Assembly: GCA_024711205.1 (NCBI GenBank)
Contig: JANJTH010000939.1
Coordinates: 1-34,315 of the forward strand
From: Planctomycetota bacterium
GTDB taxonomy: Bacteria; Planctomycetota; J058
Direction: 5' to 3'
Length of the DNA stretch: 34,315 nt
Shown: piece by piece, positions 16,220 through 24,092 of the stretch
Layout: every line of letters starts with the position of its first letter
How positions within the stretch are numbered: position 1 is the stretch's first letter
The notes under the pieces: model-generated
Told to the model about the DNA's origin: nothing
Databases searched by the model: none
Seen by the model: the letters and a program-made list of their open reading frames with translations, nothing else
Program-made: the position numbers and the translations under genes

Positions 16220-16666
16220 GTGGCTGGCAACAAGCGGCGTCGCAACGACGCCCCCGACGCGCCCGAGTTCCGCGCGTCCCATCGCTACGCCAAGATCTCG
16301 CCGCGCAAGGCCCGGCTGGTCATGGACGCCATCCGCGACCTCCCGGTCTCGCGGGCGCTCGACCAGCTCCGGCACATGCCGCAGCGGGGCGCGGCCCTGA
16401 TCGACAAGGTCCTCAAGAGCGCGATCGCGAACGCCGACCGCGCGATCGAGGACGAGCGCGTCCGCGACCCGGGCGGCGTCAAGATCGAGCCCCAGCCGGC
16501 CGTGGACGTCGACGACCTGTACGTCCACGACGCGCGCGTCGACGAGGGCCCCCGGCTCAAGCGCTGGATGCCGCGCGCGCGCGGCTCGGCGTACCCGTAT
16601 CGCAAGTTCTACTCGCATCTCGTGATCGGCCTGCGGCCTCGCACGTCCGCCGGCCGGGAGGGCTGA
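16220..16666 (+). CDS. rplV: 50S ribosomal protein uL22
   Basis: A 148-residue tunnel-wall protein. It starts at GTG 16220, 2 bases after rpsS. After about 20 charged residues (NKRRRNDAPDAPEF) it shows RYAKISPRKARLVMDAIRDL, an N-terminal helix bundle, and the tunnel beta-hairpin with GPRLKRWMPRARGSAYPYRK, where macrolide-resistance changes occur in other species. No deletion is visible in that loop. The N-terminal extension and an insertion around VRDPGGVKIEPQ make it longer than the E. coli protein (110). Confidence 0.95.
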   Translation: MAGNKRRRNDAPDAPEFRASHRYAKISPRKARLVMDAIRDLPVSRALDQLRHMPQRGAALIDKVLKSAIANADRAIEDERVRDPGGVKIEPQPAVDVDDLYVHDARVDEGPRLKRWMPRARGSAYPYRKFYSHLVIGLRPRTSAGREG

Positions 16667-16668
16667 CC

Positions 16669-17376
16669 GTGGGGCAGAAGGTTCGCCCGACCGGCTTCCG
16701 CGTCGGCGTCACCGACGACTGGCGCTCGCGCTGGTTCGCCAAGAAGAAGGACTTCGGGACCCTCCTCGTCGAGGACCAGAAGATCCGTGACGCCGTGAAG
16801 CGGGAGTACGGCTTCGCCGGCATCCCGCGCGTCGACATCGAGCGCAAGACCGAGGGCGGCGCCGTCACGGTGATCATCCGCACGGCGCGGCCGGGCGTGA
16901 TCATCGGGCGCAAGGGCGCCAAGGTCGACAAGCTCAAGGACGAGCTGGCGACGATCACGAAGAAGACCGTCGACCTGAAGATCCAGGAGATCGACCGGCC
17001 CGAGCTCGACGCGCAGCTCGTGGCCGAGGGTGTGGCCGAGCAGCTCAAGAAGCGCATGAGCTTCCGCCGCGTGCTCAAGAAGTCGCTCGAGCTCACGATG
17101 GGGGCGGGGGCCAAGGGCTGCCGGCTCATGGTCTCGGGGCGGCTCGGCGGCCACGACATGGCCCGCTGCGAGCACGCCCACGAGGGCTCGATCCCGCTCA
17201 GCACGCTCCGCGCGGACATCGACTACGGGCAGGCGCTCGCGGTCACGACGCACGGCTCGATCGGCGTGAAGTGCTGGGTCTACCGCGGCCTGCTCAAGCA
17301 GGGTGAGCGGCGGCGCGCGGCCTCGATCCCGGCCGTCGACCCGAACGAGGCCCACTTCGGCGGCGGGGAGGGCTGA
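16669..17376 (+). CDS. rpsC: 30S ribosomal protein uS3
   Basis: A 235-residue protein at the mRNA entry channel. GQKVRPTGFRVGVTDDW begins the family. The KH domain GVIIGRKGAKVDKLKDEL is intact, with GXXG as GRKG. The C-terminal domain has GCRLMVSGRLGGHDMARCE and STLRADIDYGQALAVTTHG. The tail (VDPNEAHFGGGEG) is Gly-rich. GTG start 2 bases after rplV, with GGGAGG in the rplV end. Confidence 0.97.
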   Translation: MGQKVRPTGFRVGVTDDWRSRWFAKKKDFGTLLVEDQKIRDAVKREYGFAGIPRVDIERKTEGGAVTVIIRTARPGVIIGRKGAKVDKLKDELATITKKTVDLKIQEIDRPELDAQLVAEGVAEQLKKRMSFRRVLKKSLELTMGAGAKGCRLMVSGRLGGHDMARCEHAHEGSIPLSTLRADIDYGQALAVTTHGSIGVKCWVYRGLLKQGERRRAASIPAVDPNEAHFGGGEG

Positions 17377-17379
17377 GCC

Positions 17380-17796
17380 ATGGCCCTGATGCCGAAGCGG
17401 GTCAAGCACCGCAAGGTCATGCGCGGGAGCGTGCGCGGGTTCGCGCACCGCGGCAACCGCGTCGTGTTCGGTGATCACGGGATCCAGGCCCTCGAGGCAG
17501 GCTGGATCTCGGCGCAGGTGATCGAGGCGGCGCGCATCACGGCGAACCGCTTCCTGGGCGGCGAGGGCCGCCTCTACATCCGGCTGTTCCCCCACAAGCC
17601 GCTGACCTCGAAGCCGCTCGAGGTGCGCATGGGCACGGGCAAGGGCGAGCCGGAGTACTGGGCGGCCGAGATCCGCCCGGGTCAGGTCCTCTACGAGATC
17701 GCCGGCGTGCCGGAGGAGGTCGCCAAGCGCGCCTTCGCCCGCGTCGCCCACAAGCTGCCGCTCAAGGTCCGCTACGTGCCCCGGAGGACGCAGTGA
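17380..17796 (+). CDS. rplP: 50S ribosomal protein uL16
   Basis: A 138-residue protein positioned at the A-site tRNA elbow. MPKRVKHRKVMRGSVRGFA opens it, LYIRLFPHKPLTSKPLEVRM includes the Arg that RoxA-type enzymes hydroxylate in some bacteria, and GKGEPEYWAAEIRPGQVLYE follows. Its stop overlaps the rpmC start by 4 bases (GTGA). Confidence 0.97.
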   Translation: MALMPKRVKHRKVMRGSVRGFAHRGNRVVFGDHGIQALEAGWISAQVIEAARITANRFLGGEGRLYIRLFPHKPLTSKPLEVRMGTGKGEPEYWAAEIRPGQVLYEIAGVPEEVAKRAFARVAHKLPLKVRYVPRRTQ

Positions 17797-18002
17797 CGCT
17801 CGAGGAGATCCGAGGCCTCGCCACGGAGGACCTCGCCAAGGCCAGCGCCACGGCCCGCGAGGAGCTGTTCAAGCGGCGCTACGCCATGCAGACCGAGGCC
17901 GTCGAGAACACGGCCGCGATCCGCGACCTGCGCAAGCGGATCGCCCGGATCGAGACGATTCGCGCCGAGCGCACCCGCGTCGCCGCGAAGCAAGGGAGCT
18001 GA
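17793..18002 (+). CDS. rpmC: 50S ribosomal protein uL29
   Basis: A 69-residue two-helix protein near the tunnel exit. It has LEEIRGLATEDLAKASATAR, FKRRYAMQTEAVENTAAIRD and the RKRIARIETIRAER signature. GTG start overlapping the rplP stop by 4 bases implies translational coupling. rpsQ follows after 3 bases. Confidence 0.95.
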   Translation: MTLEEIRGLATEDLAKASATAREELFKRRYAMQTEAVENTAAIRDLRKRIARIETIRAERTRVAAKQGS

Positions 18003-18005
18003 TCC

Positions 18006-18320
18006 ATGAGCGACGCCGCTCCGGCCGGGACCCCGGCCAAGAACAAGCAGTACCGGGACAGGTCCCGCGGCGAGCGCCGCGAGGTCCAGGGGCTCGTCGT
18101 GTCGACGAAGATGGAGAAGACCATCATCGTCGAGACCGAGCGCATGATCCGGCACCCGAAGTACAAGAAGTTCATCCGGCGCCACTCGAGGGTCTACGCC
18201 CATGACGAGAAGGGCGAGGCGAAGGTGGGTGACCTGGTCCGCGTGACCGAGGCGCGCCCCATCTCCAAGCTCAAGCGCTTCTCGCTCGCCGCCGTCGTCA
18301 AGCGGGCGGGGGAGGCCTGA
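18006..18320 (+). CDS. rpsQ: 30S ribosomal protein uS17
   Basis: A 104-residue primary 16S-binding protein. The core is [39 protein letters not shown] and [19 protein letters not shown]. About 20 N-terminal residues ([20 protein letters not shown]) are extra compared with the E. coli protein (84). ATG with GGGAG inside the rpmC end. Confidence 0.96.
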   Translation: MSDAAPAGTPAKNKQYRDRSRGERREVQGLVVSTKMEKTIIVETERMIRHPKYKKFIRRHSRVYAHDEKGEAKVGDLVRVTEARPISKLKRFSLAAVVKRAGEA

Positions 18321-18321
18321 C

Positions 18322-18696
18322 ATGATCCAGATGGAGACGATGCTCGACGTGGCGGACAACACCGGCGCCAAGAAGGCGAAGATGATCCGCTCGCTCGGGC
18401 GCTCGAACAGCCGCATCGCCCAGCTCGGCGACATCATCGTCGCCCACGTGCGCACGGCCACCCCCGGCGCCGAGGTCAAGAAGGGCGACGTCGTGCGCGG
18501 CGTGATCGTCCGTCAGCGCAAGAAGTACCGGCGCCCCGACGGGAGCTGGATCCGGTTCGACAAGAACGCGATGGTGATCCTCCAGGACGTCGAGTCCCGC
18601 AACCCGAAGGGGACCCGAATCTTCGGCGCCGTGGCCCGTGAGCTGCGGCAGAAGAAGTTCACGAAGATCATCTCGCTCGCGGCGGAGGTCGTCTGA
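18322..18696 (+). CDS. rplN: 50S ribosomal protein uL14
   Basis: A 124-residue protein at the inter-subunit face, the site bound by silencing factor RsfS in other bacteria. [39 protein letters not shown] and the [11 protein letters not shown] end are canonical. ATG lies 1 base after the rpsQ stop, with GGGGGAGG upstream. Confidence 0.97.
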   Translation: MIQMETMLDVADNTGAKKAKMIRSLGRSNSRIAQLGDIIVAHVRTATPGAEVKKGDVVRGVIVRQRKKYRRPDGSWIRFDKNAMVILQDVESRNPKGTRIFGAVARELRQKKFTKIISLAAEVV

Positions 18697-18698
18697 CC

Positions 18699-19004
18699 GT
18701 GGCTCACACTGGCAAGGGGCAGAAGCGCTTCCTGCGCGCCCGCCGCGCGGCGGCGGTGGCCGGCACGAAGCACCTCGAGAAGCTCCACGTGAAGAAGGAC
18801 GACGAGGTCGAGATCATCAGCGGCACCGAGAAGGGCAAGCGCGGCAAGGTCATGCGCGCGATCCCCTCGGCCGGGCAGGTCGTCGTCCAGGGCGTGAACC
18901 GCCGCTGGAAGCACCTCCGCCGCACCCAGCAGAACCCCCAGGGCGGCCGGGTCGAGCGCGAGTGCCCGATCCCCGCCTGCAAGGTCAAGAAGGTCGGGGC
19001 GTAG
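18699..19004 (+). CDS. rplX: 50S ribosomal protein uL24
   Basis: A 101-residue assembly-initiator protein with a KOW motif: HVKKDDEVEIISGTEKGKRG followed by KVMRAIPSAGQVVVQGVN. PQGGRVERECPIPACKVKKV matches the family end, with one Cys that may be unpaired. About 20 basic residues precede the core. GTG start 2 bases after rplN. Confidence 0.96.
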   Translation: MAHTGKGQKRFLRARRAAAVAGTKHLEKLHVKKDDEVEIISGTEKGKRGKVMRAIPSAGQVVVQGVNRRWKHLRRTQQNPQGGRVERECPIPACKVKKVGA

Positions 19005-19008
19005 CGCC

Positions 19009-19701
19009 ATGGCGAAGAACAAGACCAGCGGGGGCGGCGGGGGCGGCAAGGTCGAGGGGAGCAGCAAGATCTCCTTCAAGGCCAAGCCGAAGAAGAAGAC
19101 GGCCGGGCCGCCGAGCGAGCCGCCGCCGGCGCCTCGGCTCCGCGCCCACTACGAGGCCGTCGCCCGGCCCGCGCTCATCGAGAAGTTCCAGCACAAGGGC
19201 CCGATGTCGGTCCCCCGGCTCACGAAGATCGTCGTGAGCATGGGCATCGGCGACGCGAACGAGAACCCGCGCAAGCTCGAGGCCCTCGTCGACGACCTCG
19301 AGACGATCACGGGGCAGCGCCCCGCGGTCACGAAGGCCCGCGTCTCGATCGCGAACTTCAAGCTCCGCGAGGGCATGGCGGTCGGGTGCCGCGTCACCCT
19401 CCGCGGCGCGCGCATGTGGGAGTTCTTCGACCGCCTGGTGACGGCCGTGATCCCGCGGCTCCGCGACTTCCGCGGCCTCTCGTCGAAGTCCTTCGACGGG
19501 CGCGGCAACTACGCCATGGGCCTGCCGGACCAGATCTGCTTCCCGGAGGTCAAGGCCGACCGGGTCGAGTTCTACAACGGGATGAACCTCGTCATGTGCA
19601 CGACGGCCCGGAGCGACGAGGAGGCGCGCGAGCTGCTGCGGCTGCTCGGCCTCCCGTTCGTGAACCTCCCCGTGCAGGTCCTCGGCGGAGCCAAGGAGTA
19701 G
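19009..19701 (+). CDS. rplE: 50S ribosomal protein uL5 with a long N-terminal extension
   Basis: A 230-residue 5S rRNA-binding central-protuberance protein. The family core starts at about residue 44 (PRLRAHYEAVARPAL) and contains TKIVVSMGIGDANENPRKLE, KARVSIANFKLREGMAVGCR and FRGLSSKSFDGRGNYAMG. The first 43-45 residues are an unusual low-complexity Gly/Lys/Pro/Ser arm (KTSGGGGGGKVEG, KAKPKKKTAGPPSEPPPAP). E. coli uL5 is 179 residues. ATG has GGGG upstream, and no later start with a better site was found, so the arm is probably translated. Confidence 0.95.
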   Translation: MAKNKTSGGGGGGKVEGSSKISFKAKPKKKTAGPPSEPPPAPRLRAHYEAVARPALIEKFQHKGPMSVPRLTKIVVSMGIGDANENPRKLEALVDDLETITGQRPAVTKARVSIANFKLREGMAVGCRVTLRGARMWEFFDRLVTAVIPRLRDFRGLSSKSFDGRGNYAMGLPDQICFPEVKADRVEFYNGMNLVMCTTARSDEEARELLRLLGLPFVNLPVQVLGGAKE

Positions 19702-19704
19702 CCC

Positions 19705-19890
19705 GTGGCCAAGACGTCCATGCGCGTGCGGGCCAGCCGGCCCGCGAAGTTCTCGACGCGGCGGTACAACCGCTGCCAGCTCTGTGGGCGGGCGCACGCC
19801 TACTACCGCAAGTTCCAGATCTGCCGGATCTGCTTCCGGAACCTCGCCCTGCAGGGCCGGATTCCGGGCGTTCGCAAGGCGAGCTGGTGA
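19705..19890 (+). CDS. rpsN: 30S ribosomal protein uS14, zinc-binding type
   Basis: A 61-residue short form of uS14 (rpsZ type). Cys24, Cys27, Cys40 and Cys43 form the CxxC-x12-CxxC zinc site ([20 protein letters not shown]). The longer zinc-free form, common in Gammaproteobacteria, is not seen here. GTG start with AAGGAG in the rplE end, 3 bases after the stop. Confidence 0.97.
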   Translation: MAKTSMRVRASRPAKFSTRRYNRCQLCGRAHAYYRKFQICRICFRNLALQGRIPGVRKASW

Positions 19891-19902
19891 GGGCCTGAAG
19901 CC

Positions 19903-20316
19903 ATGATGACCGACCCGATCGCCGACATGCTGACCCGGATCCGCAACGCCACGCGGAACCGCCGGCGCAGCGTCCGGATCCCCAAGTCCTCCCTCAAGGT
20001 CCAGCTGGCGGACGTCCTCCGTCGCGAGGGCTACATCGCCGCGCACCGCGTCCTCGACTCGAAGCCCGAGGACGGGATCGGCGCGCAGGGCTGGCTCGAG
20101 ATCGACCTCAAGTATGGCCCCGACGGCGAGGACGTGATCAGCCACCTCCAGCGCGTCTCGAGCCCCGGTCGCCGCACCTACCTCAAGGCGAAGGAGCTGT
20201 TCCGGGTCATGAACGGCCTGGGCGTCAACATCCTGTCCACCTCGCAGGGCGTCCTGTCGAGCCGCGAGGCGCGCGCCCGCGGGGTCGGCGGCGAGGTCCT
20301 GGCCCAGGTCTACTGA
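19903..20316 (+). CDS. rpsH: 30S ribosomal protein uS8
   Basis: A 137-residue protein that binds central-domain 16S rRNA and represses the spc operon in E. coli. It has DPIADMLTRIRNATRNRRRS, the KSSLKVQLADVLRREGYI helix, and the C-terminal STSQGVLSSREARARGVGGE. Two ATG codons are adjacent at the start and either could serve. A 49-base gap to rplF is one of the longer spacers of the cluster. Confidence 0.97.
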   Translation: MMTDPIADMLTRIRNATRNRRRSVRIPKSSLKVQLADVLRREGYIAAHRVLDSKPEDGIGAQGWLEIDLKYGPDGEDVISHLQRVSSPGRRTYLKAKELFRVMNGLGVNILSTSQGVLSSREARARGVGGEVLAQVY

Positions 20317-20365
20317 TCCATCACGCGGTCCTCAACGCGCCCCTCGGGCGCGGAGCGAGCTCGTC

Positions 20366-20920
20366 ATGTCCCGCATTGGCAAGAAGCCGGTCGATATCCC
20401 CCAGGGCGTCAAGGTCGCCGTCGCGGACCGCCACGTCAGCGTCGAGGGCCCCAAGGGGAAGCTGGAGCACACCTTCCCCGGTGAGGTCGCGATCGCCGTG
20501 GACGGTGGGCGCGTCGTCGTCACCCGGGGGGGCGACACGAAGCGGCATCGGGCGTTCCACGGCCTGACCCGCGCCCTGATCAGCAACATGGTCACGGGCG
20601 TGAAGCAGCCCTTCGAGAAGATCCTCGAGATCCACGGGACCGGCTTCGCGGCGAACGACGCGGGCCGGAAGCTGGAGCTCGACATCGGGTTCTCGAACAA
20701 GGTGATCCTGCCGATCCCGGCCGGGATCGACGTCAAGATCGACAAGGGGCGCCCGGTCGTGGTCACGCTGATCGGCGCCGACAAGCAGAAGGTCGGGCAG
20801 TTCGCGGCGGAGATCCGCCGCCGCCGGCCCCCGTCGCCCTACGGCGACAACAAGGGGGTCCGGTACCGCGGGGAGACGATCCGCAAGAAGGCCGGCAAGG
20901 CCTTCGGCGAAAAGAAGTAG
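20366..20920 (+). CDS. rplF: 50S ribosomal protein uL6
   Basis: A 184-residue protein near the factor-binding site, made of two similar alpha/beta domains. [19 protein letters not shown] and [19 protein letters not shown] are in the first; GTGFAAND, a longer loop, and [20 protein letters not shown] are in the second. Length is close to normal (177 in E. coli). GGAG precedes ATG. Confidence 0.97.
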   Translation: MSRIGKKPVDIPQGVKVAVADRHVSVEGPKGKLEHTFPGEVAIAVDGGRVVVTRGGDTKRHRAFHGLTRALISNMVTGVKQPFEKILEIHGTGFAANDAGRKLELDIGFSNKVILPIPAGIDVKIDKGRPVVVTLIGADKQKVGQFAAEIRRRRPPSPYGDNKGVRYRGETIRKKAGKAFGEKK

Positions 20921-20954
20921 CGCGGCCCCAGGCCGCTTCGAATCGAGGACGTCC

Positions 20955-21326
20955 ATGAGGCGCGACAAGCAGAAGTCGCTGAACCGGACCCGCCGTCACT
21001 GGCGCGTCCGGACGCGAGTCGAGGGCACCGCAGAGCGTCCGCGCCTGTGCGTGTTCCGCAGCAACAAGTATCTCTACGTGCAGGTGATCGACGACCTGGC
21101 GGGCAAGACCCTCGCCGCCGCCGCGACGAGCCAGAAGGCGATGCGCGAGCAGCTCGGCGGGAAGTGCTCGAACCTCGCCGCGGCCTCGCTGCTCGGGAAG
21201 ACCATCGCGGAGCGGGCCAAGGAGCGCGGCGTCGCGAAGGTCTGCTTCGACCGCGGTGGCTACAGGTATCACGGCCGCGTGAAGGCGATCGCCGACGCGG
21301 CCCGGGAGGCTGGCCTTGAGTTCTGA
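20955..21326 (+). CDS. rplR: 50S ribosomal protein uL18
   Basis: A 123-residue 5S rRNA-binding protein. The basic N terminus ([20 protein letters not shown]), [18 protein letters not shown], and the C-terminal [20 protein letters not shown] are canonical. Its 3' end overlaps rpsE by 11 bases. GAGG precedes ATG. Confidence 0.97.
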   Translation: MRRDKQKSLNRTRRHWRVRTRVEGTAERPRLCVFRSNKYLYVQVIDDLAGKTLAAAATSQKAMREQLGGKCSNLAAASLLGKTIAERAKERGVAKVCFDRGGYRYHGRVKAIADAAREAGLEF

Positions 21327-22017
21327 GGAGATGACCGAGGGGGCCTCGGGCGGGCAGGAGACCGGGTCGGAGCGCGGCGGTGACCACCGCGGCGGTCCGC
21401 GCGGGCGCGGCGGCGACCGCGGTCCGGGCGGGCGCGGCGGCGACCGTGACCGCGAGGACCGCGGCGACAAGCTGATCGAGAACGTGGTGCGGATCAACCG
21501 CTCGGCCGCGGTCGTCAAGGGCGGCCGCCGGTTCAGCTTCTCCGCGCTCGTCGTGGTCGGCGACGGCAAGGGCCGGCTGGGCATCGGCTACGGCAAGGCG
21601 AACGGCGTCCCGAACGCGGTCGAGAAGGGCGTCAAGGACGCCAAGAAGCACATGTTCCGGATCCCCCTCGTCGAGGGGACGGTGCCGCACCCGTTCAAGG
21701 GGCAGTACCGCGCGTCGTCGGTGATCTTCGAGCCGGCGTCGCCTGGAACGGGCATCATCGCCGGCGCGAGCGTCCGCGCGGTGTGCGAGGCGGCGGGGAT
21801 CAAGAACATCCTCACGAAGTGCCACGGCTCGGGCAACCCGCTCAACGTGGTCAAGGCGGCCGAGGTCGCGCTCAAGTCCATGCGGACCCGTGAGCAGGTC
21901 GAGCGGCTCCGCGGCGTCAAGCTCGACCCGATCGCCGGGACGTGGCGCCTCAAGCAGCTCAAGTCGAGGAAGTCGAGCACGGCCACGGTCGGCACGGCCG
22001 AGGGGCAGGCGCAGTGA
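21316..22017 (+). CDS. rpsE: 30S ribosomal protein uS5 with an RGG-rich N-terminal extension
   Basis: A 233-residue protein at the mRNA entry site, involved in accuracy and helicase activity. The start is TTG 21316, set by GGGAGG seven bases upstream. An ATG at 21331 has its only purine run directly abutting it. The core begins near residue 50 ([20 protein letters not shown]) and includes [20 protein letters not shown] and [19 protein letters not shown]. The first 48 residues include repeated [20 protein letters not shown], an RGG-like basic arm absent from E. coli (167 residues). rpmD does not follow. Confidence 0.95.
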   Translation: MSSEEMTEGASGGQETGSERGGDHRGGPRGRGGDRGPGGRGGDRDREDRGDKLIENVVRINRSAAVVKGGRRFSFSALVVVGDGKGRLGIGYGKANGVPNAVEKGVKDAKKHMFRIPLVEGTVPHPFKGQYRASSVIFEPASPGTGIIAGASVRAVCEAAGIKNILTKCHGSGNPLNVVKAAEVALKSMRTREQVERLRGVKLDPIAGTWRLKQLKSRKSSTATVGTAEGQAQ

Positions 22018-22571
22018 ACCTCCACGAAGTCAACCAGCACGTCGCCGCCTGGCCCGAGCCCTTCCGCGTCGGGCGCGGCGCGGGCTCGGGCAACGGCTGC
22101 ACCGCCGGCCGGGGCAACAACGGCGCGAACTGCCGGAGCGGCGCGAAGACGAAGTTCTACCGCGAGGGCGGCCAGATGCCGTTCGTGCGGCGGATCGCCA
22201 AGCGCGGCTTCAACAACAAGCGCTTCGCGAAGGTGTGGGCGTTCGTGAACCTCCACGACCTGAACGCGTTCGCCGACGGCGACGTCGTGACGGCCGAGGA
22301 GTGCCTCAAGCGCAACCTGATCCCGAAGATCCGCTCCGGCCTCAAGGTCCTGGGCGTCGGGACCCTCGAGCGCAAGGTCACCGTCCGCTGCTGCCGCGCC
22401 TCCGACACGGCCAAGGCCGCGATCGAGGCCAAGGGCGGGGCGATCGAGCTCCTCCCTGCCCAGGGCGACCTCGCCAAGGCGCAGTGGAAGGAGAAGCGCG
22501 GCAAGGGCAAGTCGACGGTCCGCCGCAAGGCCGGCCAGGCTCGCGCCAAGGCCCGCGCCAAGAAGAAGTAG
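22014..22571 (+). CDS. rplO: 50S ribosomal protein uL15 with an altered N-terminal arm
   Basis: A 185-residue late-assembly protein. GTG overlaps the rpsE stop by 4 bases (GTGA), so rplO takes the place where rpmD (uL30) usually stands. The N-terminal arm normally reads like GRGxGSGxGKTxGRGHKGQ; here it is RGAGSGNGCTAGRGNNGANC, with the usual Lys replaced by Cys and HKGQ by NNGA. YREGGQMPFVRRIAKRGFNN then follows as in the family. The tail is Lys/Arg/Ala-rich. It is followed by a terminator-like hairpin. Confidence 0.93.
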   Translation: MNLHEVNQHVAAWPEPFRVGRGAGSGNGCTAGRGNNGANCRSGAKTKFYREGGQMPFVRRIAKRGFNNKRFAKVWAFVNLHDLNAFADGDVVTAEECLKRNLIPKIRSGLKVLGVGTLERKVTVRCCRASDTAKAAIEAKGGAIELLPAQGDLAKAQWKEKRGKGKSTVRRKAGQARAKARAKKK

Positions 22572-22577
22572 TCGGAC

Positions 22578-22607
22578 GTCACGGCGCGGCCCGGTCCGCG
22601 CCGTGAC
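22578..22607 (+). terminator. Hairpin at the end of the ribosomal-protein operon, before secY
   Basis: GTCACGGCGCGG, a 6-base loop CCCGGT, then CCGCGCCGTGAC: a perfect 12-bp stem 6 bases after the rplO stop. No T-tract follows. It may terminate or attenuate the S10-spc transcript ahead of secY. Confidence 0.6.
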
Positions 22608-22663
22608 CCCGCGAGCGCGGCGGCCACGTGAAGCGCGGCGCGCGCGGTTCGGCAGGGCCGGGG

Positions 22664-22669
22664 TAGACT
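22664..22669 (+). promoter_or_regulatory. Possible -10 box of a secY promoter
   Basis: TAGACT, 37 bases before the secY ATG, is followed by CCCCGG, the same context as the rpsL -10 (TATAAT-CCCCGG). There is no convincing -35 box at the expected distance. Confidence 0.3.
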
Positions 22670-22706
22670 CCCCGGCCCGACGTCATCCCGGCGAGCGAGG
22701 ACCTCC

Positions 22707-24050
22707 ATGCTCCAGGCGTTCCAGAACATCTTCAGCATCCCCGAGCTCCGGCGGAAGATGCTGGTCACGGCCGGGTTCCTGATCCTGTACCGCCTCGGCA
22801 GCTACGTGACGCTCCCCGGGATCGACCGGGTCGCGCTCGCGAAGATGGCCCAGTCGGGCGAGGGCGGGCTCGCCGATGTCCTCGCGATGATCAGCATCCT
22901 CACGGGCGGCGCGCTCGCGCAGTGCACGGTGTTCGCGCTCGGGATCATGCCGTACATCTCGGCCTCGATCATCTTCTCGCTCCTCGTCAAGGTCATCCCG
23001 GCCCTCGAGGCCGTCTCGAAGGAGGGCGAGAGCGGGCGGCAGAAGATCAATCAGTACACGCGCTACTCGACGCTGCTGCTCTGCCTGATCCAGTCCGGCT
23101 TCATCATCATGTGGATCAGCAGCCAGGGGCTCGTGCGCGAGCCCGGGATCGGCTTCTGGCTCATGACGATCCTCACGCTCACGACCGGCACGATCTTCCT
23201 CATGTGGATCGGCGAGCAGATCACCGAGCTGGGGATCGGCAACGGCATCTCGCTGATCATCATGGGCGGCATCGTGGCGGCGCTCCCCGGCGCCCTCTAC
23301 ACGTTCTTCAAGGACGTCCAGACGGCCGCCGCGGCGGGCGAGAACGTCCCGATCGAGGTGCTCAAGTTCATCGTCTTCCTGGCGCTGTTCGTGGGCGTCG
23401 TCGTGGCCGTCGTGATCATGCAGCAGGGCCAGCGCCGGATCCGGATCCAGCAGGCCAAGCACACGCGCGGGCGCCGGGTCTACGGCGGGCAGCGGCACTA
23501 CCTGCCCCTGCGCGTGAACGCCGCGGGCGTCATGCCGGTGATCTTCGCCGAGTCCCTGATCATCCTCCCCTCGGCCGTGCTCTCGCAGATCTGGCCGAGC
23601 CTCAACGACTACTTCTCGCGCGGCGACTCGTTCTGGTACCTCGCGATCTACATCTCGATGGTGATGTTCTTCACCTACTTCTGGGTCTCGCTCACGTTCA
23701 ACCCGGTCGAGATGGCCGGGAACATGAAGGAGCACGGCTCGTTCGTCCCCGGCATCCGGCCGGGCAAGAAGACGGCGGAGTACCTCGAGACGATCATGAC
23801 GCGGATCACCTTCGTGGGCGCGCTGTTCCTCGCGTTCATCGGCGTGTTCCCGACCGTCGTGAGCAAGGCCATGGGGATCAACCTGATGCTCGCGCAGTTC
23901 CTGGGCGGGACGGGGATCCTGATCGTGGTCGGCGTGGCGCTCGACATCGTCCAGAAGGTCGAGTCGCACCTGCTCATGCGACACTACGAGGGCTTCATGA
24001 AGACCGGCCGGATCAAGGGCCGGCGGGGCGCCGGGGCCGCCGGCATGTAG
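22707..24050 (+). CDS. secY: Protein translocase channel subunit SecY
   Basis: A 447-residue inner-membrane channel that with SecE and SecG moves unfolded proteins driven by SecA. The N terminus IFSIPELRRKMLVTAGFLIL leads into the first of about ten membrane segments. The plug/second-segment region (LGIMPYISASIIFSLL) and the conserved cytoplasmic loops (QQGQRRIRIQQAKHTRGRRV and FNPVEMAGNMKEHGSFVPGI) are present. The short Lys/Arg/Gly tail ends the protein. GAGGA precedes ATG. It follows its own hairpin-bounded gap, so it may be a separate unit with map. adk, usually next, is absent. Confidence 0.97.
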   Translation: MLQAFQNIFSIPELRRKMLVTAGFLILYRLGSYVTLPGIDRVALAKMAQSGEGGLADVLAMISILTGGALAQCTVFALGIMPYISASIIFSLLVKVIPALEAVSKEGESGRQKINQYTRYSTLLLCLIQSGFIIMWISSQGLVREPGIGFWLMTILTLTTGTIFLMWIGEQITELGIGNGISLIIMGGIVAALPGALYTFFKDVQTAAAAGENVPIEVLKFIVFLALFVGVVVAVVIMQQGQRRIRIQQAKHTRGRRVYGGQRHYLPLRVNAAGVMPVIFAESLIILPSAVLSQIWPSLNDYFSRGDSFWYLAIYISMVMFFTYFWVSLTFNPVEMAGNMKEHGSFVPGIRPGKKTAEYLETIMTRITFVGALFLAFIGVFPTVVSKAMGINLMLAQFLGGTGILIVVGVALDIVQKVESHLLMRHYEGFMKTGRIKGRRGAGAAGM

Positions 24051-24092
24051 GCGGGGACGGGGGAGGCGCGCTCCCCCGCGCGAGGAGGCGAC

